Shown here: piece after piece, positions 1 to 8,631 of the stretch | Layout of the letters: each line of letters opens with the position of its first letter | Numbering within the stretch: position 1 is the first letter of the stretch | Origin: Larkinella insperata | GTDB lineage: Bacteria; Bacteroidota; Bacteroidia; Cytophagales; Spirosomataceae | Assembly: GCF_026248825.1 (NCBI RefSeq) | Contig: NZ_CP110973.1 | Location: forward strand, 1,674,001-1,738,000 | Length of the DNA stretch: 64,000 nucleotides | Direction of reading: 5' to 3' | The notes under the pieces: generated by a model | What the model saw: the letters and a program-made list of their open reading frames with translations, nothing else | Told to the model about the DNA's origin: nothing | The model's database searches: none | Program-made: the position numbers and the translations under genes

Positions 1-132
1 GAAATCTTCGATGGTACCCGTGTAATCCAGTGTTTTGGTCTGGTCGTAATCGGCCCAGCCGTGGTGCAGGGGCGCAAAAGCGGTTCCCAGAAAAAGCAAC
101 AGCGCAACCAGCGAAGTTTTTAATAAAGCCAT
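1..132 (-). CDS. Small secreted protein, DUF6152-like, 3' end outside window
   Basis: Only the first 44 codons lie in the window; the frame is open at the left edge. The ATG is at 132-130. The N-terminus is a clean signal peptide (MALLKTSLVALLLFLG, cleavage probably after AFA), followed by an HHGWADYD motif and a beta-strand-like TGTIEDF. An HH[GS]WA-type motif right after the signal peptide is typical of the DUF6152 family of small periplasmic proteins, which have no established function. It follows the molybdenum hydroxylase genes by 72 bp on the same strand and may be cotranscribed. The family call rests on a short N-terminal match. Confidence 0.6.
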   Translation of the reverse strand, partial: MALLKTSLVALLLFLGTAFAPLHHGWADYDQTKTLDYTGTIEDF

Positions 133-204
133 GATTTTAAGGTTTAGAGCGTTATGAATAGAGAAATAATATAAAAGATAAGAAGCTTCTGCGTTGGGTT
201 GAAT

Positions 205-2409
205 CTATCCCAATTGCACGGGCAGATGACGAATTCTTTGTCCGCAAGCCTGGTAAACGGCATTGACCAGAGCCGCACCCGTTGGACCCTGGACCGCTTC
301 GCCCGCACCCAACGGTTTTTCATTGGGTCGGTCAATGACCACCACCTCCGTTTCCGGCACGTCGCTGAACCGAAAAATCGGGTAAGACACCCAATCCCGG
401 CTGCTGACGTGCTGTTGATCAAACTGGACTTTTTCTTTCAGCGTCCAACTGGCGGCCTGTATCATACCGCCTTCCGTCTGGTTTTTGATACCGTCCAGGT
501 TGATCACTTCGCCCGCATCAATGACCGACCACATTTTCAGCACCCGCACCGTCCCGGTTTTAGGATCGGCCCGTACCCGCGCGGCCACGGCGCAGTAAGC
601 GGCCACATTTTTATACCGGGCAAACGCAACACCGATTCCCTCGCCAGGTTTCGGTTTATCGGTTTTGATCAGTTCCTGCAACTTTTTCAACACCGCAACG
701 GCCCGCTCATCGGCCAGATGCATAAGTCGGAATTCGAGCGGATCCTTGGCGGCTTTGGCGGCCAGTTCGTCCATAAACGATTCGATGGCAAACACGTTTC
801 CATAGGCCCCCAGGCTGCGCAGGGCTGACACCCGGAGCGGTCCTTCAAAAAAGTGCGCATCTACTTTCAGGTTTGGAATGGTGTAATACGGCTCGGAATT
901 GCGGTAGCCGCCCCCACTATACCCCGATGACGGTTGCGAAAACGGTTTTTCCAGCGAACGGGCCGCCAGCAAATTACCGGGTTCACCGCCCGGCCGGGTG
1001 CTGTGCGAGTCCGTCCAGACCCCATACCGCCAGTGGGTTATCTTTCCCGAACCGTCCAGCCGGGCTTCAACATCCATCTGCATGGCGCTGCCGTACGGTT
1101 CCCAGCCGTGTTCATCATCGCGCGACCATTGCAGCCGCACGGGTTTTCCGGGGTAGGCCATCGCCAGCAAAGCCGCATCGGCCGCGACATCATCCGCTCC
1201 GTTGTGGCCGTAGCATCCGGAGCCCGGAACGCCCACTATGTGAACCGCTTCCGCGGGCAGGTTCAGCATTTTCTTCAGGGCTTCCTGCAACGGATAAACT
1301 CCCTGGCTGTGGGTCCAGACATGCAGCTTTTCACCCTGATACCAAGCCACGGCGCACGACGGTCCAACCGACCCGTGCATGTGGTACGGCTTAAAATAAC
1401 GGGCCTTCAGCGAACTCCCCGCCGATTGGTCCAGCCGGTTTACGTCGCCGGTTTCTTTAACCGTCCGGTTTTTGGCAGGTAGTTTCTTAATGTATTCCGC
1501 CAGGTTCTGATCATCCGGCAGGGGTTTGGCCGTTTCCCACTTGGTTTGTTCCCGGGCTACCAGTTGCGCCTGAACGGCTTCGTATTCTTCCGTGGTGATG
1601 ATGCCCACAAAATCGCCGTTGACGACGGTTTTCAGAACGCCGGGCACCGCTTTCTTCACAGCCGCTTCATCGAAGGACCTTAGTTTGGCTCCGTACGCCA
1701 GCGGGCGCACCACCCGCGCGTGCACCATACCCGGCAGGCGCAGGTCCTGCACGTACAACGGCTCAGCCCGTGCCATTCTTTCAATGTCCGCCCGGGGAAT
1801 GGCTTTCCCGACCCAACGGTATTCCGATTTTGGTTTGAGTTTTACCGGCAGCCGTACTTCGTCGGTCAGTTGCGCGCCGTTCAGCAGTTGCGCGAACGTC
1901 AGTTGATCGTTGCTGTTTTGAGCGGTGATGGCTCCATCGGCCAGGCTGAGTTCTTCGACGGGTTTGTTCCAGCGCCGGGCGGCCATGTCCAACAGCTTCT
2001 GGCGTGCGGCTGCGGCTGCGTAGCGTACCGCCATGGCGCTGTTTTCGATGGAACCGCTTCCGGCCGTGTAGCCTTCGTGCGGAGTGCGACCGGTTTCGGC
2101 CAGATGGACTTCCACCCGGTTCAGTTCCATGTCCAGTTCCTCGGCGGCCACTTGCGCGATGGCGGTGCGAATGCCCTGACCCAGTTCCATTTTGCCGGTT
2201 AAAATCCGAATTCGCCCGTCCTCCAGCACTTCCAGCCAGGCGTTGATCCGCGGTTGTTGCCGCAACGAACCCGGCAGTGAATCCTGCAAAGGCGGTTGGG
2301 GCGCAGCCGACAAAGGCTGGCAGGCAAACGAAAAACCGATGGACAGGCATCCGGCCGTTTTCAGGAAATCCCGTCGCGACAGAGCAGGAGTAGTCGTTGG
2401 CTCGTTCAT
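205..2409 (-). CDS. Molybdenum hydroxylase large subunit (xanthine dehydrogenase / isoquinoline 1-oxidoreductase type)
   Basis: 734-residue molybdopterin-cytosine-dinucleotide-binding large subunit. Such enzymes insert oxygen from water into aldehydes or N-heterocycles. The N-terminus has a twin-arginine signal (SRRDFLKTAG, residues 11-20), so the folded cofactor-loaded enzyme is probably exported to the periplasm. Visible family features are the PLYVQDLRLPGMVHARVVRP start of the Ald_Xan_dh_C-like region (about residue 210), the GSVGPSCAVA and GGGYRNSEPYY cofactor-contact segments, and LGAGE near the C-terminus whose Glu (about E704) matches the catalytic base. The iron-sulfur subunit lies 12 bp upstream, giving the two-subunit layout of IorAB rather than three-subunit XDH; no FAD subunit is nearby. 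The substrate cannot be read from sequence. Confidence 0.9.
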   Translation of the reverse strand: MNEPTTTPALSRRDFLKTAGCLSIGFSFACQPLSAAPQPPLQDSLPGSLRQQPRINAWLEVLEDGRIRILTGKMELGQGIRTAIAQVAAEELDMELNRVEVHLAETGRTPHEGYTAGSGSIENSAMAVRYAAAAARQKLLDMAARRWNKPVEELSLADGAITAQNSNDQLTFAQLLNGAQLTDEVRLPVKLKPKSEYRWVGKAIPRADIERMARAEPLYVQDLRLPGMVHARVVRPLAYGAKLRSFDEAAVKKAVPGVLKTVVNGDFVGIITTEEYEAVQAQLVAREQTKWETAKPLPDDQNLAEYIKKLPAKNRTVKETGDVNRLDQSAGSSLKARYFKPYHMHGSVGPSCAVAWYQGEKLHVWTHSQGVYPLQEALKKMLNLPAEAVHIVGVPGSGCYGHNGADDVAADAALLAMAYPGKPVRLQWSRDDEHGWEPYGSAMQMDVEARLDGSGKITHWRYGVWTDSHSTRPGGEPGNLLAARSLEKPFSQPSSGYSGGGYRNSEPYYTIPNLKVDAHFFEGPLRVSALRSLGAYGNVFAIESFMDELAAKAAKDPLEFRLMHLADERAVAVLKKLQELIKTDKPKPGEGIGVAFARYKNVAAYCAVAARVRADPKTGTVRVLKMWSVIDAGEVINLDGIKNQTEGGMIQAASWTLKEKVQFDQQHVSSRDWVSYPIFRFSDVPETEVVVIDRPNEKPLGAGEAVQGPTGAALVNAVYQACGQRIRHLPVQLG

Positions 2410-2421
2410 GTCGGGAAGAAG

Positions 2422-2895
2422 TTACGGATTAGAGTCGTTGGCGGCCTGGCGGATGGCCCGGAGAATGCGCGAATGGGTACCACAACGGCACAAAACCCGC
2501 TCCATGCCTTCGCGAATGGCGGCTTCGTCGGGGTGCTTATTTTCAGACAGTAAAGACGTTGCGGAAATGACCATGCCATTCAGGCAATAGCCGCACTGAG
2601 CCGCCTGCTGCTCCACAAATGCCCGCTGTACGGGATGTAGCTTGCCGTCGGGCTGGGTCAGTCCCTCAAGGGTGACAATGGCTTTGTCGGTGACGGTTTC
2701 AACGGGAACCAGACAACTGGGCTTTGCTTTCCCGTCCAGCAGGACCATGCAGGCGCCACATTGCTCCAGACCACAGCCGTATTTAGGCCCATTCAACTGG
2801 AGATTGTTTCGTAAGACGTAGAGCAACGGCGTGGCCGGATCGACCTCAACGGTGTGCCGCTTCTGGTTTACTTCGATGGTTAGCCTGGCTTTCAT
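2422..2895 (-). CDS. (2Fe-2S)-binding small subunit of molybdenum hydroxylase
   Basis: 157 residues, the usual length for IorA/CoxS-type subunits. The N-terminal plant-ferredoxin-like [2Fe-2S] domain has ligands C41, C46, C49 and C61 (YGCGLEQCGACM then SC). The C-terminal helical domain carries the second cluster with C102/C105 (QCGYC) and C137/C139 (LCRCG). It passes electrons from the molybdenum site of the partner encoded 12 bp downstream to an acceptor, probably a membrane cytochrome, since no FAD subunit is present. It has no signal peptide of its own; co-export with the Tat-bearing large subunit is the expected route. First gene of the small leftward operon. Confidence 0.93.
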   Translation of the reverse strand: MKARLTIEVNQKRHTVEVDPATPLLYVLRNNLQLNGPKYGCGLEQCGACMVLLDGKAKPSCLVPVETVTDKAIVTLEGLTQPDGKLHPVQRAFVEQQAAQCGYCLNGMVISATSLLSENKHPDEAAIREGMERVLCRCGTHSRILRAIRQAANDSNP

Positions 2896-2980
2896 GATCT
2901 TGCCTTTTGTTCACCGGTGTGTAAGCTAACAACCCGTTAAAAAGCAATTTGTTGGACAACCGTACCCGCGGCTGAACAGA

Positions 2981-3763
2981 CTAGCCCTTGCCGGTCTGGG
3001 TTTGCTCCTGAACCAGAAATTCTTTCAGGCAACCGCGGATGGCAACGATCAGATCGTACTCGCTGGCTTCGAGTACGAACGTTTCGGGGAGTTTGCAGAA
3101 CTTCAGAAAAGCCGTCAGTCGCTCTTCTTTCAAGTCCGTGATGCGCGAAATCCAGACGGGATCCAGCCGCGCCGAGTAACGTTGCTTGTTGCTTTCGGCC
3201 TGATTGAACTGCTGTAGTTTGCGCTCATTTTTGGCTTCTTTGCTAAACTTGCCGTATAAGGCCGAAACGGGGCCTTTTAACGTCATTTTGGGCGCCAGTG
3301 TTTTGTAATCGTACCCCATCCGCCCGACGTTACCGAGTTGTTTGCCCACCAGTTCCGGGGCCGCTTTGATCACAATGACGGGTTTGTTGTTGTGAATATT
3401 CAGCTTTAGAAATTCTTCCTTGAAACGGCTTTCGGTCCAGCCTTTGATCACAACCTCATTCAATTGCTTTACTTCCTGAACCATTTCCGCCAGTAACTCT
3501 GATTCGTCGGCGGGGACCACCACGCGCTCGGCTTTGTAACCGACACAGGAAATCAGTAACGTATCATTCGGGGAAGCAGTCAGCCGGAACTGGCCGGACT
3601 CGGTACTGGTCACCGCCCGGCGGAGAGTAAGGTTCTGAACCGTGGCCAGCGCCACGGGTTTCCGGCTGACCTTGTCGATCACCGAACCACTCCGGATGGT
3701 TTGGGCCACACCGGTCAGCGTCGTTGATACCGCTAAAAGAAAGAAGAGGAGCGCTTTTTTCAT
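2981..3763 (-). CDS. Secreted carboxypeptidase-regulatory-like domain protein
   Basis: 260 residues from ATG 3763; an in-frame extension to 3835 exists but would bury the signal peptide MKKALLFFLLAVSTTLTGVAQ, so the internal start is preferred. Residues about 22-110 look like a CarboxypepD_reg-like beta-sandwich (IRSGSVIDKVSRKPVALATV, then SGQFRLTASPNDTLLISCVGY), the domain found at the N-terminus of many Bacteroidota outer-membrane receptors. The remaining 150 residues are basic and match nothing I know. It is probably periplasmic or attached to the outer membrane, possibly a cell-surface accessory. No barrel or TonB box follows, so it is not a SusC protein. Confidence 0.7.
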   Translation of the reverse strand: MKKALLFFLLAVSTTLTGVAQTIRSGSVIDKVSRKPVALATVQNLTLRRAVTSTESGQFRLTASPNDTLLISCVGYKAERVVVPADESELLAEMVQEVKQLNEVVIKGWTESRFKEEFLKLNIHNNKPVIVIKAAPELVGKQLGNVGRMGYDYKTLAPKMTLKGPVSALYGKFSKEAKNERKLQQFNQAESNKQRYSARLDPVWISRITDLKEERLTAFLKFCKLPETFVLEASEYDLIVAIRGCLKEFLVQEQTQTGKG

Positions 3764-3876
3764 ACAGTCCGGGGGCCAGTAAAACGGCAACGGCAAGCTA
3801 CTTCTTTTTGCGATAGGCGACCCGGATTTTAACATTTTTTAGCTTTCCCGGCTCCGACCCAACTGCCTTTTTCGGA

Positions 3877-4611
3877 TCATTGCTCGTCAGACGCTTGAAT
3901 AAACGCCTTTGCTTTCCGGACGTTGGTGTTGATCCGGTCGGTTTCAATCAGGCCGTCGCGTAATCGAATAATCCGGTGGGCGTATTCGGCAATGTCTTCT
4001 TCGTGCGTTACCATGATTACCGTGTTGCCTTTGCTGTGAATCTGATCGAACAAATCCATGATTTCGTAGGAAGTCTTGGTGTCGAGGTTTCCGGTCGGTT
4101 CATCGGCCAGCAAAATACTGGGGTCATTCACCAGCGCCCGCGCGACGGCCACGCGTTGCCGCTGCCCACCCGAGAGCTCATTGGGGCGGTGTCCGGCCCG
4201 GTGTTCCAGTCCCACGTTTTTCAGGGCCTGCATGGCTTTTTCGGTCCGATCGGCTTTGCTGTAACCCGCGTAAATCAGCGGCAGGGCGACGTTTTCCAGC
4301 GAAGTCTGCCGGGGAAGCAGATTAAACGTTTGAAATACAAAGCCAATCTCTTTATTCCGGACTTCCGCCAGCGCATTTTCACTCATGTTACTAACGTCCT
4401 GCCCGTTCAGGATATACGAGCCGGACGTAGGGGTATCCAGACAACCCACGATATTCATCAACGTTGATTTGCCCGAACCCGATGGACCCATAAAGGCTAC
4501 GTATTCCCCTTTTTTCACGTTAATTGTCACCGATTTCAACGCTTCGATGACTTCGCTGCCCATCACGTATCGTTTGGAGATCTCGTGGGTTTCAATAATG
4601 TTTTTGCTCAT
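3877..4611 (-). CDS. ABC transporter ATP-binding protein, LolD/MacB type
   Basis: 244 residues with all ATPase motifs: Walker A GPSGSGKST (42-50), Q-loop FQTFNLLPRQT, signature LSGGQRQRVAVARAL, Walker B ILLADEPTGNLD, and the H-loop VTHEED. The GNLDTKTS extension after Walker B marks the LolD/MacB/FtsE group, which moves lipoproteins or drives periplasmic mechanotransmission rather than classic substrate import. No FtsX/MacB-type permease gene is adjacent; neighbours are an unknown 166-residue protein and a TPR membrane protein. The permease partner must be encoded elsewhere. The ATP-binding function is certain; the transported substrate is not. Confidence 0.93.
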   Translation of the reverse strand: MSKNIIETHEISKRYVMGSEVIEALKSVTINVKKGEYVAFMGPSGSGKSTLMNIVGCLDTPTSGSYILNGQDVSNMSENALAEVRNKEIGFVFQTFNLLPRQTSLENVALPLIYAGYSKADRTEKAMQALKNVGLEHRAGHRPNELSGGQRQRVAVARALVNDPSILLADEPTGNLDTKTSYEIMDLFDQIHSKGNTVIMVTHEEDIAEYAHRIIRLRDGLIETDRINTNVRKAKAFIQASDEQ

Positions 4612-4659
4612 AATCAGTTGAAAACAGCCTACACGGTAATTCCGGACAACGAAACAGGA

Positions 4660-5160
4660 TTAGGTCGTGGCGATTTTACGTTTACGCAGAAAATAATTTC
4701 GGACAAACAACCCCGTCAGGATCAACATTTCGGCGTTGGGCAATTCGGTTACCAGTTCAATAGTCCCTTCGTCGGCCAGAAACTTCCGCGTGCGGTCGTA
4801 GTGCACAATTTCCTGTCCGGAATGGGTGTCGGGATCGTCGGTGACCAGACTCCACTCGTGCATCATAAAGTTTTCCCGTTGCCAGACGTACTTCTCGCCG
4901 GTTTCTAAGTGGACACTCGCGCCGTTGAACACCCCAAAGTCAATCCGGCCAATGATCTTGTCACCGGCGTTTTTGTCGTGAATGTTGACCGAATGGGCCA
5001 GAAATCCCGTGACATCAAAGAAAATATGAACATCGTTCAGGTAGGCATCAACATCCCGAACCAGCAGATCGCGGTGCATAGCGCCCACGACCCGATCACC
5101 GTCCATGATCACGACCTGACGGCTAAATGCTTCATTCACCCAATGCAGTTGCTTTTCCAT
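4660..5160 (-). CDS. Conserved hypothetical protein, possible tubby-like/LURP-one fold
   Basis: 166 residues starting at ATG 5160; a longer TTG start at 5169 adds only three residues. No signal peptide. The sequence is rich in short alternating strands such as VVIMDGDRVVGAM and IHDKNAGDKIIGRI, with a hydrophobic C-terminal stretch (AEMLILTGLFVRNYFLRKR). That pattern of repeated strand, D-x-x-G turn, strand with a buried C-terminal helix recalls the tubby C-terminal/LURP-one fold, but this is a weak structural guess. It sits between the 1009-residue TPR membrane protein and the ABC ATPase, with gaps of 39 and 48 bp, so the three may be one transcription unit. I do not recognise a function. Confidence 0.65.
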   Translation of the reverse strand: MEKQLHWVNEAFSRQVVIMDGDRVVGAMHRDLLVRDVDAYLNDVHIFFDVTGFLAHSVNIHDKNAGDKIIGRIDFGVFNGASVHLETGEKYVWQRENFMMHEWSLVTDDPDTHSGQEIVHYDRTRKFLADEGTIELVTELPNAEMLILTGLFVRNYFLRKRKIATT

Positions 5161-5199
5161 AGAAAACAAGGATTTGGAACAACTGTTAAACTTACTAAA

Positions 5200-8100
5200 T
5201 TATTGGAATGACTCCCGCTGTTTTTCAATCAACGCACGTCTGGCCTGATAGCTTGTCAGAAATGCCTGATAATCGGCGGGCGAGGTAGCCGCCCGGAGCC
5301 GCGCCAGGCTCTCCTCGGCGTAATCGGTCAGCCCCTGATCCAGACAAAGCAGGGAATACAACTTCAGCAAATCTGCATTGCGCTCGTTGAGCGGCAATGC
5401 TTCCAGCACCAGGTTGTAGGCCCTTTCTGTCTTACCGTTCTGCCGTTCAAACGCAGCCGCTGCCGACACAATTTCGGCGTTGAAGGGTGCCCATCGAAGC
5501 GCTTTGTTGTAAGCCTGCCGGGCCTGAGCCGCCTGCCGTCGGCCCTGGTAAGCCTGCGCAAGAATGAAATCCTTTTCCGCCTGAAACGCTGGTATAACCT
5601 CCTGACGGCCATCGGATATCGTCTGCTCAAACTGCCCTTGAGCATTGCGCAGCCGCAGATACGCTACCGTCATGGCCGATCCGGCATAGGCGCTTAATTT
5701 GGCTTCCTGCGGAATCTGCCCGTACCAGCTTTGGGCCAGGGGCGGCTGGCGGGCGGCCAAATACCGCTTCGACAGGACCGATGCAACGATGGTTTTCAGG
5801 TTGTCATCCCGCATGGACGCATACAGCTCCCGCTGTTTTCCGGCCTGGTCGAGCAGGGGGTCATACAGCAGGGCAAAGGCTTTTTCAAGATCCGTGGCCG
5901 GTTGCTTTTTGCCGTACAATACCTCCGCCAGTGACCGTACGGCGGGATCGTTGCGTCCGGCGTTTTCCCAAAGCGACTGCGCCATGAACGAATCTCCCGA
6001 CTTGGTTCGGGCCAGGGCCTGGTAATACATCGAGAGCGTGTCGGTATTCTGAGCCAGAATGTCGGCGGCTTTGCCATACAGCCCCTGCTCCAACATCCAG
6101 AGGCCCGTCACAGAATTATAAAATTCGCCGGTTCGCTGATTGTCGCTGGCCAGCTGGTCGGTCAGCTCGAACGCCGTTCGTTTGTTGGCGGTGTAATAAT
6201 TCGCCACCGCCCGGGCAAACAACAGGTCATCCGTAAAATCCTGATTCGCGGGGTTCTGCCCCATCTGATACAGCACGTTGAGCAAAGTTGTATCCGTGGC
6301 CCGGTTACCGACCGCGTAATTATACAAACGCGCAAACCGCCCTACGCTCAGCCCGGCATCCGTCAGCGGTTCGTCGAGCCAGTCGGGGCGCGGAATGGAC
6401 ACGCTGTCGGCATTGGAGCGGAAAAAAGCCAGGGCCGACCGGTTGGCTTCGTAGGACTCGTACGACCGGGCCTCGGAAGCATTCGCCAGCGAATCGAGTG
6501 AAACCAGCCGGGGGTTGCGCGCCCAGAACGCCAGCAAGTTCGTCTGGGGCACCTCCTCGCGGGCCGTGTTCCCGGCGGCTGCGGCCAGGTAATAGTAAGC
6601 TGAGTCGGCTACGCTGGTTCGGGCGTAGAGATAGCCCAGGTTGTTCTGCAATTCCCCGTTTTCCGGAAAGGCCCGGATGCCGCGCTGTAACATCTTGACG
6701 GCTTCAAAAAACAGGTTATCCTCCAGCAACACCGACGTCAGCCCGGCATACGCCTGCGGAGAGGGTTGTTTGAGCAGGGCCCGCTGAAAGTAGTAAGCCG
6801 CCGTCACCTTATCGCCCTGCTTCAGGGCCAGCGATGCCATGGCGTAATTGGCCTTATGGTTCTGAAATTCGGCGTTCAGAGCCAGCCCGTAGTATTGTTC
6901 GGCAATTCGGACCTCGCCCGTCTCGGCGTGAAAGTCGCCCACGGTATTGAAGTATCCGGCAACGGCCTGATTCAGCGGGAAGAAATTCTCGACCCCCATG
7001 ATGACCACGGTCAGGATAATGGCCACCAGTCGGGTTTGCCACAACGAAAACCGCGTGGGTTTGTACAGCACTTTGTAGACGGGCAGGGCCTGGCGGTAAA
7101 GCGGTAGAAAATTTAAAATAACGTAGACGACAAACACCACCCCGGTTGCCAGATGGGTGTATACAATGACATCCTCCAGCGCTTCAACCAGCGGATCATT
7201 GGCGGATGCAAACGCATACGCGATAGTCAGCGTAGTGATAAGCGCCATACCCAGGTACAGAAACGCCCCGCCGTCGTGAAACGACATGAAGTTTTCGCTC
7301 TGCCGCAGTTGCTGCCGAAAACCCCAGAGCCCCAGCAGCAGTGAAATCAGAAACAGAATGAACGGACTAACCACCACCGGATTCCAGTTGATCACTTTCG
7401 TATTATTCAACCAGATCAGCAGTAAGTTGATCAGGTACAAAACGCTGATAAATAGAAAATTATTCAGCCCGAGCGGACGACCCGATCCGTCGCTGCGGGT
7501 GTTGCGGGGCACGGAGGTAACGTACACCAGAGCCGCAATGATTTCCGCCGAAATCCAGAAAATAAAGACCAGCGACAACACCAGCAACCCCGGCAGGGCG
7601 TAGCCCACAAACGCCAGCGCCGGTGACGATTGCCCCGCCAGCTGATCAACGGCCAGCCAGCCCAGCCCGGTCAGGGCCGCAAAAACAAGCAGCCGAACGG
7701 GCAGGAGAATCTCGATGCGAAAGGCGTGGAAGTAGTAACTGACCAGACCCAGCACCAGCACCAGGGCCAGAAACGGCAGTCGCCCGCCCAAAGCCGTTGC
7801 CAGAACGCCGGGTAATTGCAGTACCTCCAGCCGGAATGTAGCCAGCAGGACAATCAGCGCGGCCATTGATACCAGGTAGTACCAGCGCGGAAGCCGGGAG
7901 ATGGCCGCCAGCACGAATACCAGTCCTGCGCAAACGCCCAGCGTTACCAGCCGGGCCGCCAGTCCGTTGGCCTGCATGGCTGAAGCCACAAACTGCTCGG
8001 TGACGATGTAGGTTTTGCCGGTAACGGTGTAGTCGAACAACCCATCCGTAAAGGCGCGGATGGTAGCGGGCAGCTCGCTTAGTTCGCTCAGGACGTTCCA

Positions 8101-8229
8101 GCGCACCACATTTTGCAGGCCCAGCATCCAGGCCCAGATCATTCCTACGATGGCCGTGCAGAACAGGACCAATCCCGTTAAATAGGCCGTTCGATGGGCC
8201 GTATTCCAATTTTTCCAGAAAAAGAGCAT
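5200..8229 (-). CDS. Large inner-membrane protein with C-terminal TPR domain
   Basis: 1009 residues in two halves. Residues 1 to about 425 contain roughly a dozen hydrophobic segments, beginning with AYLTGLVLFCTAIVGMIWAW and ending near IILTVVIMGVENFFP. Residues about 430-1005 are helical repeats of TPR type: A..YY..AL spacing appears in EQYYGLALNAEFQNHKANYA, AAYYFQRALLKQP and QARQAYNKALRWAP, and late repeats include AYNLVLEALPLNERNADLL. The layout suggests a membrane scaffold that presents TPRs for assembly of an envelope or surface complex. It heads a leftward run with an unknown protein and an ABC ATPase. I know no characterised homologue. Confidence 0.8.
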   Translation of the reverse strand: MLFFWKNWNTAHRTAYLTGLVLFCTAIVGMIWAWMLGLQNVVRWNVLSELSELPATIRAFTDGLFDYTVTGKTYIVTEQFVASAMQANGLAARLVTLGVCAGLVFVLAAISRLPRWYYLVSMAALIVLLATFRLEVLQLPGVLATALGGRLPFLALVLVLGLVSYYFHAFRIEILLPVRLLVFAALTGLGWLAVDQLAGQSSPALAFVGYALPGLLVLSLVFIFWISAEIIAALVYVTSVPRNTRSDGSGRPLGLNNFLFISVLYLINLLLIWLNNTKVINWNPVVVSPFILFLISLLLGLWGFRQQLRQSENFMSFHDGGAFLYLGMALITTLTIAYAFASANDPLVEALEDVIVYTHLATGVVFVVYVILNFLPLYRQALPVYKVLYKPTRFSLWQTRLVAIILTVVIMGVENFFPLNQAVAGYFNTVGDFHAETGEVRIAEQYYGLALNAEFQNHKANYAMASLALKQGDKVTAAYYFQRALLKQPSPQAYAGLTSVLLEDNLFFEAVKMLQRGIRAFPENGELQNNLGYLYARTSVADSAYYYLAAAAGNTAREEVPQTNLLAFWARNPRLVSLDSLANASEARSYESYEANRSALAFFRSNADSVSIPRPDWLDEPLTDAGLSVGRFARLYNYAVGNRATDTTLLNVLYQMGQNPANQDFTDDLLFARAVANYYTANKRTAFELTDQLASDNQRTGEFYNSVTGLWMLEQGLYGKAADILAQNTDTLSMYYQALARTKSGDSFMAQSLWENAGRNDPAVRSLAEVLYGKKQPATDLEKAFALLYDPLLDQAGKQRELYASMRDDNLKTIVASVLSKRYLAARQPPLAQSWYGQIPQEAKLSAYAGSAMTVAYLRLRNAQGQFEQTISDGRQEVIPAFQAEKDFILAQAYQGRRQAAQARQAYNKALRWAPFNAEIVSAAAAFERQNGKTERAYNLVLEALPLNERNADLLKLYSLLCLDQGLTDYAEESLARLRAATSPADYQAFLTSYQARRALIEKQRESFQ

Positions 8230-8551
8230 AGTATTAAATACAACCGGCCAAGATAGAAAGCTCGCCGGTTAAACTACTCATAAGCAACGCTGCGACGGAT
8301 TAGTTAGTGCCTCGCCGGCAAACCGATTCAATAAAACCATTTATTTGGTGAAATGGCTGTTTTTTTCGCAGCGAATGGCCTGATTCTCTTGTTCATCGCC
8401 CCCGCATCTTTTTTGCAGATGGATAAATAAGACCGGCTCAGGCCCAAATCTTTGTTTTGTGCAAACGGCAAAAGTGGGCCCTTCCGTAGCAAACTAACTG
8501 TAACAAAAACGATTTGGGTCTTTAAATCTTAAAAGTAGATTAAAATGGAAC
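8230..8551. other. Divergent intergenic region without a gene
   Basis: About 320 bp between the TPR membrane protein and the atpD promoter. No ORF with coding character is visible on either strand. It must hold the promoter for the leftward run; a TATCTTGG-like -7 element occurs on the minus strand near 8250, but no good -33 partner was found. The rest is A/T-richer than the flanking genes and otherwise unremarkable. Confidence 0.5.
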
Positions 8552-8582
8552 TTGGGTTTCAGCAAATTATCAACTAATTTTG
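8552..8582 (+). promoter_or_regulatory. Bacteroidete promoter of atpDC
   Basis: TTG at 8552-8554, a 20-bp spacer, and TAATTTTG at 8575-8582 match the -33/-7 consensus (TTTG, 19-21 bp, TAnnTTTG) recognised by the primary sigma factor of Bacteroidota. Transcription would begin about 5-8 bp downstream, leaving a leader of around 40 nt before the atpD ATG at 8632. The same TAATTTTG and spacer occur at the DksA-like gene at 22 kb. Confidence 0.75.
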
Positions 8583-8631
8583 CAGTCGCATTTAACACGC
8601 TTTTCCTATTTAAATTTCTCAACTTCATAGC

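Noticed and set aside
873..1394. Long plus-strand frames opposite the molybdenum hydroxylase large subunit
   Set aside because: The minus-strand gene has full family motifs; the opposite frames are Arg/Pro-rich shadows of GC-rich coding DNA.
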